64,000 bases of DNA, taken from assembly GCA_902578315.1 (NCBI GenBank), contig CACHCL010000005.1:39654-103653 (forward strand). Direction: 5' to 3'. Source of the stretch: an uncultured Pelagibacteraceae bacterium. GTDB taxonomy: Bacteria > Pseudomonadota > Alphaproteobacteria > Pelagibacterales > Pelagibacteraceae. Below the pieces are notes generated by a model. The model saw only the letters and a program-made list of their open reading frames with translations. It was not told the DNA's origin and did no database searches. Numbering within the stretch: the first letter of the stretch is position 1; each line of letters begins with the position of its first letter. Position numbers and translations under genes: made by a program. Below, piece by piece: positions 26,780 through 34,517 of this stretch.

Positions 26780-27762
26780 TAAATAATATTTGCTAAATCT
26801 CTTTTAGTTCCTTTGAAAGTAGGAAGTGGATATTTATAAGACCATTTTCTTGGAATACATTTTATTTTAGCTTTTTCCCATAAAGCTATCCATTGTTTGT
26901 AATTTTGTACTTTAATTTTATTTTTGTTTTTGCTTTTGACAATAAAATTAGGTAATGGGTCTCTTCCAGAGGGTTGGCCTGCTTTATTATATCTCAAGTC
27001 CATACTTATTCTAAAATTTTTTGATTTATTTGGTAGTGAACAATGAAGTAGATATCTATTTAACAATATTATATCGCCGACATCAGCTTCAAGAGGCACG
27101 GTTGATAATTTATCGATTATTTCTTTGCCTCTAACTTCTACTTGTCCCTTACTTCCAAAATCATGGTTAACAAGTCCAAATTTATGACTTTCTTTTACAG
27201 CAAGCATACAACCATTTTCTATTCTTGTTTTAGTAAAAGGTATCCAACACGTTACTAATTCAGTACCCTTCTGTCCTTTTTTATTCATAACGCCAGCATC
27301 TTGATGCCAAGGTGTTCTTCCAACTAAGCCGTCATTTAAATTCTTTTTTGCAACACCTTTTTCAGGTTGTTTAATTCTTGAATTTTGACAAGGATTAGAA
27401 GCTATCTCGGGACCTAGAATTTTTTCAATCTTATCTAAAATCTTTTTATTTTTAATTAAATTCCATATTGATTGACTCGCAAAAAAATCACTATTAGCGT
27501 TTATGTTTTTTTCAGGAAGTCTTATGTTAAAATATTGATCAAGTTCAGGAATATCTAAAGAAACCAAATATGAATATTTTTTCTTAAACTCATAATTTAG
27601 TACTTTTACTTTATCACTTTTAGGAACAAATCTATGAATAAGCCTATCCATGATAAAAGCCATATCATTTAAAATTGGTTCTAAATCCTCTTTATAATCT
27701 AAAACGCCCTTTAATTTTATGAAGCCTTGTTTCTCAAAAATTTTTTTAATATTTTGGCTCAT
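26779..27762 (-). CDS. Phytanoyl-CoA dioxygenase (PhyH)-family oxygenase
   Basis: A 327-residue 2-oxoglutarate/Fe(II) oxygenase. The iron facial triad is visible as His-x-Asp in TPWHQDAGV and a distal His in NRYLLHCSLPN, with Arg in NFRISMDLRY as the likely 2-oxoglutarate ligand. The family hydroxylates CoA esters, amino acids, phosphonates and other small molecules, so the substrate cannot be named. It lies 38 bases after livG and overlaps the EamA gene by one base, in an operon with transporter genes. Confidence 0.88.
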   Translation of the reverse strand: MSQNIKKIFEKQGFIKLKGVLDYKEDLEPILNDMAFIMDRLIHRFVPKSDKVKVLNYEFKKKYSYLVSLDIPELDQYFNIRLPEKNINANSDFFASQSIWNLIKNKKILDKIEKILGPEIASNPCQNSRIKQPEKGVAKKNLNDGLVGRTPWHQDAGVMNKKGQKGTELVTCWIPFTKTRIENGCMLAVKESHKFGLVNHDFGSKGQVEVRGKEIIDKLSTVPLEADVGDIILLNRYLLHCSLPNKSKNFRISMDLRYNKAGQPSGRDPLPNFIVKSKNKNKIKVQNYKQWIALWEKAKIKCIPRKWSYKYPLPTFKGTKRDLANII

Positions 27763-27800
27763 TGAATCGTAATGAATTAGAAAATATTATCAAACTCATT

Positions 27801-28598
27801 CTAGACTGCAAGTGCTTTTCTCATCTCTTCATCGTCCATTTTTTTACCCAAATATGCCTCAATTACAGCATTATCATCTTTAACTTGAGCTGGAGTACCC
27901 TCCGCAATTTTCTGGCCATGGTCAAAAACAGTTACTGAATTACAAGTATCCATTACGACTTTTAAAATATGCTCTATAATAATAAGAGTAAGCCCATATT
28001 TTTCTTTTAGCTGCATAATAATTTTCATTAAATTATCTACGTTGACTGGGGATAAACCTGCGGCTGGTTCGTCTAACATTAGTAATTTTGGTTTCATAGC
28101 GATTGCTCTTGCTAAAACTAATAATCTTCTCTGACCTCCAGAAAGCTCACTAGCGTTAAGCTCTGCATAGTCCGCTAATCCTACAAAAGAAAGGAGTTCC
28201 ATCATTTCCTCTTTGATAGCTCTTTCTTGATCCCAGATTTTTTTTCTTCCTATAACTGCATCGAAAAACTTGTAAGGAACTCTAGTATGATACCCTGACA
28301 TAACATTATCTATAACTGTCATATCTTGATAAAGTCTTAGTAATTGGAACGTTCTTGATAAACCATAACTAGCAATCTCATGTGGAGGTGTAAAAGTAAT
28401 ATCATGACCATCAAACTCAATATAGCTACCAGGATCGCTATCATAGATTCCTGAAACTAAATTAAAAAATGTACTTTTGCCTGAGCCATTGGGTCCAATT
28501 ATTCCTCTAATTTCATTTTTGGGAAGTTCAAAATCAACTTTATTAATAGCTTTCAAACCACCAAATGATTTAGATAATTGTTTAGTTTTTAAAATCAT
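27801..28598 (-). CDS. livG: Branched-chain-type ABC transporter ATP-binding protein LivG
   Basis: A 265-residue ATPase: Walker A GPNGSGKST, ABC signature LSGGQRRLLVLARA, Walker B LLMLDEPAAGLSP, and switch His in IIEHILKVVM. The LivG type is recognised from FGGLKAINKVDFELP near the start and its C-terminal extension with AEGTPAQVKDDNAVIEAYLG. With LivF it powers a Liv/HAAT importer whose permeases are LivM (next door) and LivH (other arm). It overlaps livM by 4 bases. Confidence 0.93.
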   Translation of the reverse strand: MILKTKQLSKSFGGLKAINKVDFELPKNEIRGIIGPNGSGKSTFFNLVSGIYDSDPGSYIEFDGHDITFTPPHEIASYGLSRTFQLLRLYQDMTVIDNVMSGYHTRVPYKFFDAVIGRKKIWDQERAIKEEMMELLSFVGLADYAELNASELSGGQRRLLVLARAIAMKPKLLMLDEPAAGLSPVNVDNLMKIIMQLKEKYGLTLIIIEHILKVVMDTCNSVTVFDHGQKIAEGTPAQVKDDNAVIEAYLGKKMDDEEMRKALAV

Positions 28599-29587
28599 GT
28601 TGTTTTTTCTGTTCCAGTTTTCTTTTTAAATCTCTTTTCTAAGAAATATCTGTCAATAAAACCGCCTAAACCCTTAGGCATAAATAAAATAGTTAATACA
28701 ATTGTTAAACCAAATATTAAAAGCTGATATTTATATAATGGTCTAGTTAAGTCATAAACAATAGTAATTACTATAGCGCCAATAATTCCACCCCAAATAT
28801 GACCTAGACCTCCTAGGACAACCATAGCTAAGAAGGTTACCATTTCTATAACTGTGTAATTATTAGGATGTATGTAACCTGGAGGCATGTGAGCATAAAC
28901 TGCACCTGCCGCACCAGCGAACATAGCGCTCAAAATAAAAGCTAAGATTTTATATTTTTTTACATTAATTCCAGCGGCTGCAGCACAAATTGGATCCTCT
29001 CTGATAGACATAAATGCTCTTCCGACTCCAGATCTCAAAATACTGAATGAGAAATAAACCGCTATAATCATTATTGTCATTGAGATGAAATAATATCTAT
29101 CCGGAGAGTCGAAGTTGTAACCCATTAAAGAAGGTGTTGGAATATCAGAAATACCAAATGTAGATCTAAAAAAGTTTCCGTTTTCAATAAATAATCTTAT
29201 TGCCTCACCTCCTCCCAGTGTCGCTAAGGCTAAATAAGGACCTTCTAATCTAAAAGATGGAATTCCCATTGCTACTCCAAAAAATGCAGTAACTATTATA
29301 GCTATGGGTAAAGTTGCCCAAAAACCAAGTCCTAAATATAAAAACAATGTCCCAGCGGTATAAGAACCAACTGCAAATAAGCCAACGTGTCCAACTGTAA
29401 CTTGACCGCAATAACCCTTAACAATGTTTAGTCCTGCGGCAACCACAATGTTCACAAATATTAAAGTAGCTAAATGTGACTGATAAACATCCGTGAAAAC
29501 TACTGACGGTACAAAAGCTAAGATGACGAAAGCTATAATAAAAGCAATAAAAGGATAATCTCTGATAATCGATTTAAATTTTTCCAT
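28595..29587 (-). CDS. livM: Branched-chain-type ABC transporter permease LivM
   Basis: A 330-residue permease with eight or more hydrophobic helices. LivM landmarks: NIVKGYCGQVTVGHVGLFAVGSYT, FRLEGPYLALATLGGGE, GRAFMSIREDPICAAAAGINV (the EAA-like cytoplasmic loop), and GGLGHIWGGIIGA. It forms the pore with LivH. It shares one base with the upstream 2OG oxygenase and overlaps livG by 4 bases. Confidence 0.93.
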   Translation of the reverse strand: MEKFKSIIRDYPFIAFIIAFVILAFVPSVVFTDVYQSHLATLIFVNIVVAAGLNIVKGYCGQVTVGHVGLFAVGSYTAGTLFLYLGLGFWATLPIAIIVTAFFGVAMGIPSFRLEGPYLALATLGGGEAIRLFIENGNFFRSTFGISDIPTPSLMGYNFDSPDRYYFISMTIMIIAVYFSFSILRSGVGRAFMSIREDPICAAAAGINVKKYKILAFILSAMFAGAAGAVYAHMPPGYIHPNNYTVIEMVTFLAMVVLGGLGHIWGGIIGAIVITIVYDLTRPLYKYQLLIFGLTIVLTILFMPKGLGGFIDRYFLEKRFKKKTGTEKTT

Positions 29588-30453
29588 TATCCAACTTCTC
29601 TCATTAAATAATCTGAGTCATGTGAAGATGTGAGCATTCTTTTGTTTGTTTTTTTAATTTTAGGTAAATAGCTAACATTTTTATATCTCCATACAACAGG
29701 TTTACTTAAGGCATAACTTCCATAAATGAAAAATCTTTTCTTGCCTTTGATTTCTCTAAATAAAGATACACCATGGTAAGAGTTAGGTGTAGATTGGAAA
29801 AAAATTACACTCCCTTTTGACGGAGTAAATTCTTTAACTTTTGCTAGTTCAGAAATACCAGGAAATCTTTTAAAACTTTTTCTATATTTCATATCAGTTT
29901 TCTTTTTAAAAATTGATAAAGCTCCGCCATTTTTTTTTGGTATATCGTTTAAATAAATAAGAAAATTATAAAGTCTTGTTACATCATCTCTGTGCGGCCT
30001 TAACCTATATCCGCCCCTAGAAACAGAAAAATCTATGTCTAAATTTACATTCGGGTTTTTGTAAGTTTTACCTAACATTTTCATTAATTCTTTTGAATTC
30101 ATTAATTTTTTATTTGTAAATTTTTCCCTCAAAAATTTGCTGGGTAAGAATGCATTTGACCAACCATAATCCTTAAAAGTTTTTTTAAATCTATTTTCAA
30201 CTTTTTTGTAAAAAGATTGGCTATTAAATTGTTTATATAATTTGTTAGATAATTTTGATTTTTTTAGATAATTTTTAAAATTACTTGACCCTTTGTTAAT
30301 TCTATTTCTACCACCTTGTATTAAATCATCGAATGATTTTGCATTTCGAATTTCGTCTATAAGTTTTTCACAATCTTTTTTTGAAATAGCACCTTTGCCA
30401 ACCATTACAGGAAAGTTGCTTTTTACTTTCTTCAATTTATTAACGTTTATCAT
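29587..30453 (-). CDS. 2OG-Fe(II) oxygenase embedded in the Liv operon
   Basis: A 288-residue, Lys-rich protein with the double-stranded beta-helix motifs of prolyl-4-hydroxylase-like oxygenases: iron ligands His-x-Asp in RLRPHRDDVTRLY and distal His in NSYHGVSLF, with GKKRFFIYGSY supplying the basic 2-oxoglutarate ligand. The typical FLIYLND strand precedes it. The N-terminal 100 residues are unrecognised. It starts after the livK terminator, so it is expressed below livK, and it is coupled to livM by a one-base overlap. Substrate unknown; modification of the imported compound is inferred from position. Confidence 0.85.
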   Translation of the reverse strand: MINVNKLKKVKSNFPVMVGKGAISKKDCEKLIDEIRNAKSFDDLIQGGRNRINKGSSNFKNYLKKSKLSNKLYKQFNSQSFYKKVENRFKKTFKDYGWSNAFLPSKFLREKFTNKKLMNSKELMKMLGKTYKNPNVNLDIDFSVSRGGYRLRPHRDDVTRLYNFLIYLNDIPKKNGGALSIFKKKTDMKYRKSFKRFPGISELAKVKEFTPSKGSVIFFQSTPNSYHGVSLFREIKGKKRFFIYGSYALSKPVVWRYKNVSYLPKIKKTNKRMLTSSHDSDYLMREVG

Positions 30454-30469
30454 TTTTGTGGTTTCCTTG

Positions 30470-30500
30470 AAAAAAAGAGCGGTAGTTTTACCTACCGCTC
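30470..30500 (-). terminator. Intrinsic terminator directly after livK
   Basis: On the livK transcript, GAGCGGUAG, a 6-base loop and CUACCGCUC form a perfect 9-bp G+C-rich stem (arms 30492-30500 and 30477-30485), followed by seven U (30476-30470). It lies 17 bases past the livK stop and before the downstream oxygenase. It should attenuate transcription so that the binding protein is made in excess over the membrane components. Confidence 0.92.
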
Positions 30501-30516
30501 ACAATTTTTTTAACTA

Positions 30517-31707
30517 TTATAAACCAGCGCTAGCATTAAATGTTACAGTACCAGCAACTTTTGTTTTAAAGTTTTTTCCACCTTTAGTGTACTCAATCAT
30601 AACAGGAGTTCTGTTACCATCTCTACACTCAGGTGTTCCTGATTTACAGAAATTGATTGGACCAGAAGCTAAACCTCTAAAGTCAGTTGTCGCAGCAATT
30701 GCGTCTCTAACTTTATTTCTGTCAGCAGCTAGATCTCCAGTGAATTTAACTTTTTTAAGAGCTATCTCTAGAATATCTAGTAAGTCCATCATTTGTGAAA
30801 AGTCATGACCAGGTACAACACCATATTTGTCTTTAACCATTTTCACAAATTTCTTAGCTACAGGTCTAGTGTCAGATGCAGCGAATGCAGCTGAGAAAGT
30901 TACACCTTTTGCAGCAGAACCAGCATTTATTGGTATCTCTACTTTAGAACCAATAGAAGCTGTTACTCTGTGAACAGATTTTGGTATTCCAACTTCATAC
31001 GATTGTACAAGTCCTCTAACTGTTTCATCCAATAAAGCTGAAATTACAAGAACTTCTGGATTAGTAGCTTTAGCTTTAGTTAAGTAACTTCTAAAGTCAG
31101 TTTCTTTTTCTCCAGATTGAACCATATAAGTTGGCTCAACGTTGTAGTTCTCTCTCATGTAATCAGCTAAAGATAATGCAAAATCTTTACCAGCAGCATC
31201 TGGACCATAGATATAAGCTATCTTAGTACCTTGATTTTCTGCAGTAAATTTACCTTGTACGATTTTGTAAAATCTTGATGATACAGGCACTCTAAAAATG
31301 TATTCACTACCTTTTTTAGTAATGTCAGCATTTGTTGAGTGAGGTATAATTTGTGGAACTTTAGCTTTAGCTGAAACAGGTACCATAGGTAATGTTACAG
31401 AACTACAGCTAGATCCAATTATAACGTGAACTTTATCTTGGTAAGCAAGCTTTGTTGCGTTTGCTACACCTTTCTCAGATTTACACTCATCGTTATAAAG
31501 TGTTAAGTCAATTTTTTGACCGTTGATAGTGCCTTCTTTATTCCACTTTGCAACAGTATCAGTAATTAACTCTCCGTGTTTATAACCAACATCTGATAGC
31601 ATTCTAAAAGAAACACCAATTTTGATTGTTTCTGCTTGAGCTAAAGTCGTGATTACTAAACCTGCGGAAAAGACAATTGCTGAAAAAACAAATTTAAGTT
31701 TATTCAT
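30517..31707 (-). CDS. livK: Branched-chain-type ABC transporter substrate-binding protein (LivK family)
   Basis: A 396-residue periplasmic binding protein of the type I Leu/Ile/Val (HAAT) family. A signal peptide (residues 1-25, cut after TLAQA) precedes ETIKIGVSFRMLSDVG. Lobe landmarks are VHVIIGSSCSSVTLPM and YIFRVPVSSRF. Two Cys pairs (ECKSE and GSSCSS; FCKSGTPECRDG) may form disulfides. An ATG at 31719 is in frame, but ATG 31707 has a strong GGGGGA 4 bases upstream and starts a better signal peptide, so I use it. Ligand unknown; Liv-type receptors also bind aromatic and other organic acids. Codon use is biased and the gene is followed by a strong terminator, which fits high expression. 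Confidence 0.93.
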   Translation of the reverse strand: MNKLKFVFSAIVFSAGLVITTLAQAETIKIGVSFRMLSDVGYKHGELITDTVAKWNKEGTINGQKIDLTLYNDECKSEKGVANATKLAYQDKVHVIIGSSCSSVTLPMVPVSAKAKVPQIIPHSTNADITKKGSEYIFRVPVSSRFYKIVQGKFTAENQGTKIAYIYGPDAAGKDFALSLADYMRENYNVEPTYMVQSGEKETDFRSYLTKAKATNPEVLVISALLDETVRGLVQSYEVGIPKSVHRVTASIGSKVEIPINAGSAAKGVTFSAAFAASDTRPVAKKFVKMVKDKYGVVPGHDFSQMMDLLDILEIALKKVKFTGDLAADRNKVRDAIAATTDFRGLASGPINFCKSGTPECRDGNRTPVMIEYTKGGKNFKTKVAGTVTFNASAGL

Positions 31708-31733
31708 TATTTCCCCCATTTGTTATTTAATTG

Positions 31734-31763
31734 TTGCTAAGGCTATAAAATAATAGTTATAAT
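31734..31763 (+). promoter_or_regulatory. Candidate promoter for the livF operon
   Basis: TTGCTA (31734-31739), an 18-base spacer and TATAAT (31758-31763) in the divergent livK/livF region, 55 bases before the livF start. The -10 is perfect, the -35 matches 4 of 6. The livK promoter must lie in the same 111 bases, but I see no comparably good match on the other strand. Confidence 0.45.
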
Positions 31764-31818
31764 GTCTATGACTAATAGTTACATTTTTGGTAAATCAGAA
31801 AAAAAAATTGGAGGATAA

Positions 31819-32538
31819 TTGCTTAAGATTAATCAACTTATTTCTGGATATGGCTCTGTGCAAATTTTAAACGGAGCTAACATGAAAGTTGAAAAACAAT
31901 CTATAGTTGCATTGCTTGGTGGTAATGGAACAGGCAAATCAACAATTCTTAGAGCTGCATCTGGATTAATTAGATCGTGGAAAGGTACGATCGAATTTGA
32001 TGGTGAGCAAATTCAAAACTTACCTGCTCACGAAATAGTTGGAAAAGGATTAGTGCAAGTAACTCAAGGAAAGGATGTTTTCCCTGCAATGTCTGTTACC
32101 GAAAATTTAAAATTAGGTGGATTTATTTTAAAAAGTAAACAACAACTGTCAGATAATTTAGAAAAGGTTTATAACTATTTTCCAAGATTAAATGAAAGAA
32201 AAGATCAATTGGCCGCAACTTTATCAGGTGGAGAGTTACAAATGTTATGTATTGGAAGAGGGTTAATGTCTAATCCTAAAATGATAATGCTAGACGAACC
32301 CAGTGCTGCTCTAGCGCCTCAAATAGTTTTAGATATCTTTAAAAATATTAATAGAATTAGACAAGATGGATTAACAGTTCTAGTCGTTGAACAAAATGTT
32401 AGGATGGCATTATTGCTTGCTGATTACGGGTATGTAATTAAAGACGGTGTGATCAATGTTGAAGGCGATAGTAAGAAATTAATGTACGATGAAAGTGTAA
32501 AAGAGTCATATCTTGGAGGGACTAAAGCCAATGTTTAA
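31819..32538 (+). CDS. livF: Branched-chain-type ABC transporter ATP-binding protein LivF
   Basis: A 239-residue ATPase: Walker A GGNGTGKST, signature LSGGELQMLCIGRG, Walker B MIMLDEPSAALAP, switch region VVEQNVRMAL. The start is TTG at 31819, supported by a strong GGAGG (31810-31814) four bases upstream and by the family-typical beginning MLKINQLISGYGSVQILNG. It opens the eleven-gene plus-strand operon and overlaps the livH start by 8 bases. Confidence 0.94.
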   Translation: MLKINQLISGYGSVQILNGANMKVEKQSIVALLGGNGTGKSTILRAASGLIRSWKGTIEFDGEQIQNLPAHEIVGKGLVQVTQGKDVFPAMSVTENLKLGGFILKSKQQLSDNLEKVYNYFPRLNERKDQLAATLSGGELQMLCIGRGLMSNPKMIMLDEPSAALAPQIVLDIFKNINRIRQDGLTVLVVEQNVRMALLLADYGYVIKDGVINVEGDSKKLMYDESVKESYLGGTKANV

Positions 32539-33568
32539 TAAATTGAGAATTGGAAAAAAAGGTGAAAATATCATATTTGGAACATTCGTACTTCTTTATA
32601 TCGGCTGGTGTGTGAATAGCCCCGATATGAATATTGAATCGCTCAAATCAGTTTTAACAATTGGTCTTTCTGTTGGTATTATTTATGGCTTAGTTGCCCT
32701 TGGAATTTCATTAATCTACACAGGTCTAGATGTAGTTAATTTTTCTCACGGTGAATTTTTCATGATAGGTGCTTTTGCGGGTCTTACTATGTTTAATCTT
32801 TTGGGCAATCAAGATTGGATTTTTAATTTATTTCCTGATGCTTATGGTTGGATAATTTACGTAGTTTGTTTATTTACGGCCTTTGTTTCAATGGGTTTAT
32901 TTGGAGTTTTTATTGAAAGAGTTTTCTTAAGACCTCTAACAAAAAAAGGTGGAGGTTACACTGTAGCTGGAATGGGAATAATCATATGTGGATTTGGTCT
33001 TTCAGTAGTTTTAATAAACGTTGCTTATTTAATTTGGAATCCAGTAGCAAAACCTTTCCCTGCTGAATTAGGTTTGCCAATGGAAGTTGGAGGACTATTT
33101 TTACCGATTACTTATATTTGGATGATTGTAGTTGGTCTATCTGTAGCTGCAGGTCTTTGGTTCTTTTTAAATAAAACAAAAATGGGATTAGGTATTAGAG
33201 CCGTAGCTTACTCTAAAGATGTTTCAAATCTAGTTGGAATAAACGTGCCACTATACATATCAATTATTTTTGGTATTGCTTGTGCCATAGCAGGTATAGG
33301 AGGAACTTTAGTAGGTCCAACTTATCAAGTTGTTGTATTCATGGGTTACATTATTCTTATGAAAGCTTTTGCTGCTGCGGTCGTAGGTGGTTTTGGTAAT
33401 CTGCCTGGTGCAATAGTTGGAGGATTTACAGTTGGAATATTTGAAACAGCCTCATCTTTTTATATTTCTGGAAGTCACAAAGATTTATACGCATTTTTAT
33501 TAATGATTGTTGTTTTAATGATCAAGCCAACAGGCTTCTTTGGTGTTCAAGTTAAAATGAAAGCTTAA
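32531..33568 (+). CDS. livH: Branched-chain-type ABC transporter permease LivH
   Basis: A 345-residue permease with about eight membrane helices. Landmarks: GIIYGLVALGISLIYTGLD, NFSHGEFFMIGAF, an EAA-like loop TKMGLGIRAVAYSKDVSNL, and AAAVVGGFGNLPGAIVGG. A TTG at 32513 could extend it by six residues, but ATG 32531 is preferred because GGAGGG (32515-32520) lies 10 bases upstream as a ribosome-binding site inside the end of livF. It overlaps livF by 8 bases and the PanE-like gene by one (TAATG). Confidence 0.92.
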   Translation: MFNKLRIGKKGENIIFGTFVLLYIGWCVNSPDMNIESLKSVLTIGLSVGIIYGLVALGISLIYTGLDVVNFSHGEFFMIGAFAGLTMFNLLGNQDWIFNLFPDAYGWIIYVVCLFTAFVSMGLFGVFIERVFLRPLTKKGGGYTVAGMGIIICGFGLSVVLINVAYLIWNPVAKPFPAELGLPMEVGGLFLPITYIWMIVVGLSVAAGLWFFLNKTKMGLGIRAVAYSKDVSNLVGINVPLYISIIFGIACAIAGIGGTLVGPTYQVVVFMGYIILMKAFAAAVVGGFGNLPGAIVGGFTVGIFETASSFYISGSHKDLYAFLLMIVVLMIKPTGFFGVQVKMKA

Positions 33569-34512
33569 TGATAAAGAAAGATACAAAAGTTGCAGTATTA
33601 GGTGCTGGTGCTATGGGCTGTCTTTTCGGCGGGTTGTTAGCTGAAAAAGGTTTAGAGGTTCATCTTATTGATGTTTGGAAAGAACATGTAGACGAAATTA
33701 ATAGTAAAGGTTTAAAAATGATGGGTCATGGCGGAGATAGAATAATAAAAATCCATGCTACTACTGACCCAAAAACTTTAAAACCAGTAGATGCAATAAT
33801 TATTATGTGTAAAGCTACAGCTTTAGAGCAAGCTTTATCCAATTCAAAAAATATTATTGGTGATAATACAATGCTAATGTCATTTCAAAATGGTATTGGG
33901 CATGAGGAAATCATACAAAAAATAGCTGGTAAAGAAAAAGTTTTAGGTGGTTCCACAACACAAGCTTCTAGTATTCAAGGACCTGGAATAATTCAAAACC
34001 ACGCAAGTTTGCCGTCATGGATTGGTGAATACGAAGGTGGTTCAAGTGAAAGGGTAAAAGATTTAGCTGAAACTTTTACTGCACATGGCTTAGAAACAAT
34101 TGCAGAAGAAAATATTAAAAGAAGAAAATGGATGAAATTATTTGCTTTAACAGCAATTGGTCCGTTATCTGCAATATTTGATTTAAATCACACAGATTTA
34201 TACATTTCTAATAAAAATCAGACCATGTCTCGAAAATTAGGTAAGGATATAATCCTTGAAACTAGAGAAGTAGCAAAAGCCGATGGAGTTGATGTAAGTG
34301 AAAGTGATTGTTTAGAAATGTTCAATAGAATAGTAGACTCAAGGCAAACTAATAAATCATCTATGGCATTTGACGTGGTAAAGCATAGAAAAACAGAAAT
34401 TGATTTCATAAGTGGAGCTGTTTCTAAAATTGGAAAAAAACATGGGATTAAAACACCTTTAAATGACCTCATGTATAATATTATTAAAATTAAAGAGGGT
34501 ATGTACGTATAA
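33568..34512 (+). CDS. Ketopantoate reductase (PanE/ApbA)-family dehydrogenase
   Basis: A 314-residue NAD(P)-binding 6-phosphogluconate-dehydrogenase-like protein. GAGAMGCLFGGLLAEKG at the start is the cofactor motif; MCKAT carries the conserved catalytic Lys region, MSFQNGIGHEE is the conserved middle motif, and KWMKLFALTAIGPLSAI opens the C-terminal helical domain. True PanE reduces ketopantoate, but in this operon it probably reduces or oxidises an intermediate of the imported compound. Translationally coupled to livH. The PanB-like gene at 25044 lies on the other side of the livK arm. Confidence 0.87.
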   Translation: MIKKDTKVAVLGAGAMGCLFGGLLAEKGLEVHLIDVWKEHVDEINSKGLKMMGHGGDRIIKIHATTDPKTLKPVDAIIIMCKATALEQALSNSKNIIGDNTMLMSFQNGIGHEEIIQKIAGKEKVLGGSTTQASSIQGPGIIQNHASLPSWIGEYEGGSSERVKDLAETFTAHGLETIAEENIKRRKWMKLFALTAIGPLSAIFDLNHTDLYISNKNQTMSRKLGKDIILETREVAKADGVDVSESDCLEMFNRIVDSRQTNKSSMAFDVVKHRKTEIDFISGAVSKIGKKHGIKTPLNDLMYNIIKIKEGMYV

Positions 34513-34517
34513 GACTT

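Noticed and set aside
33568..34512. Pantothenate synthesis via PanE here and PanB at 25044
   Set aside because: The PanB-like protein lacks key residues, no panC is present, and both genes sit in other operons; no pathway can be supported.
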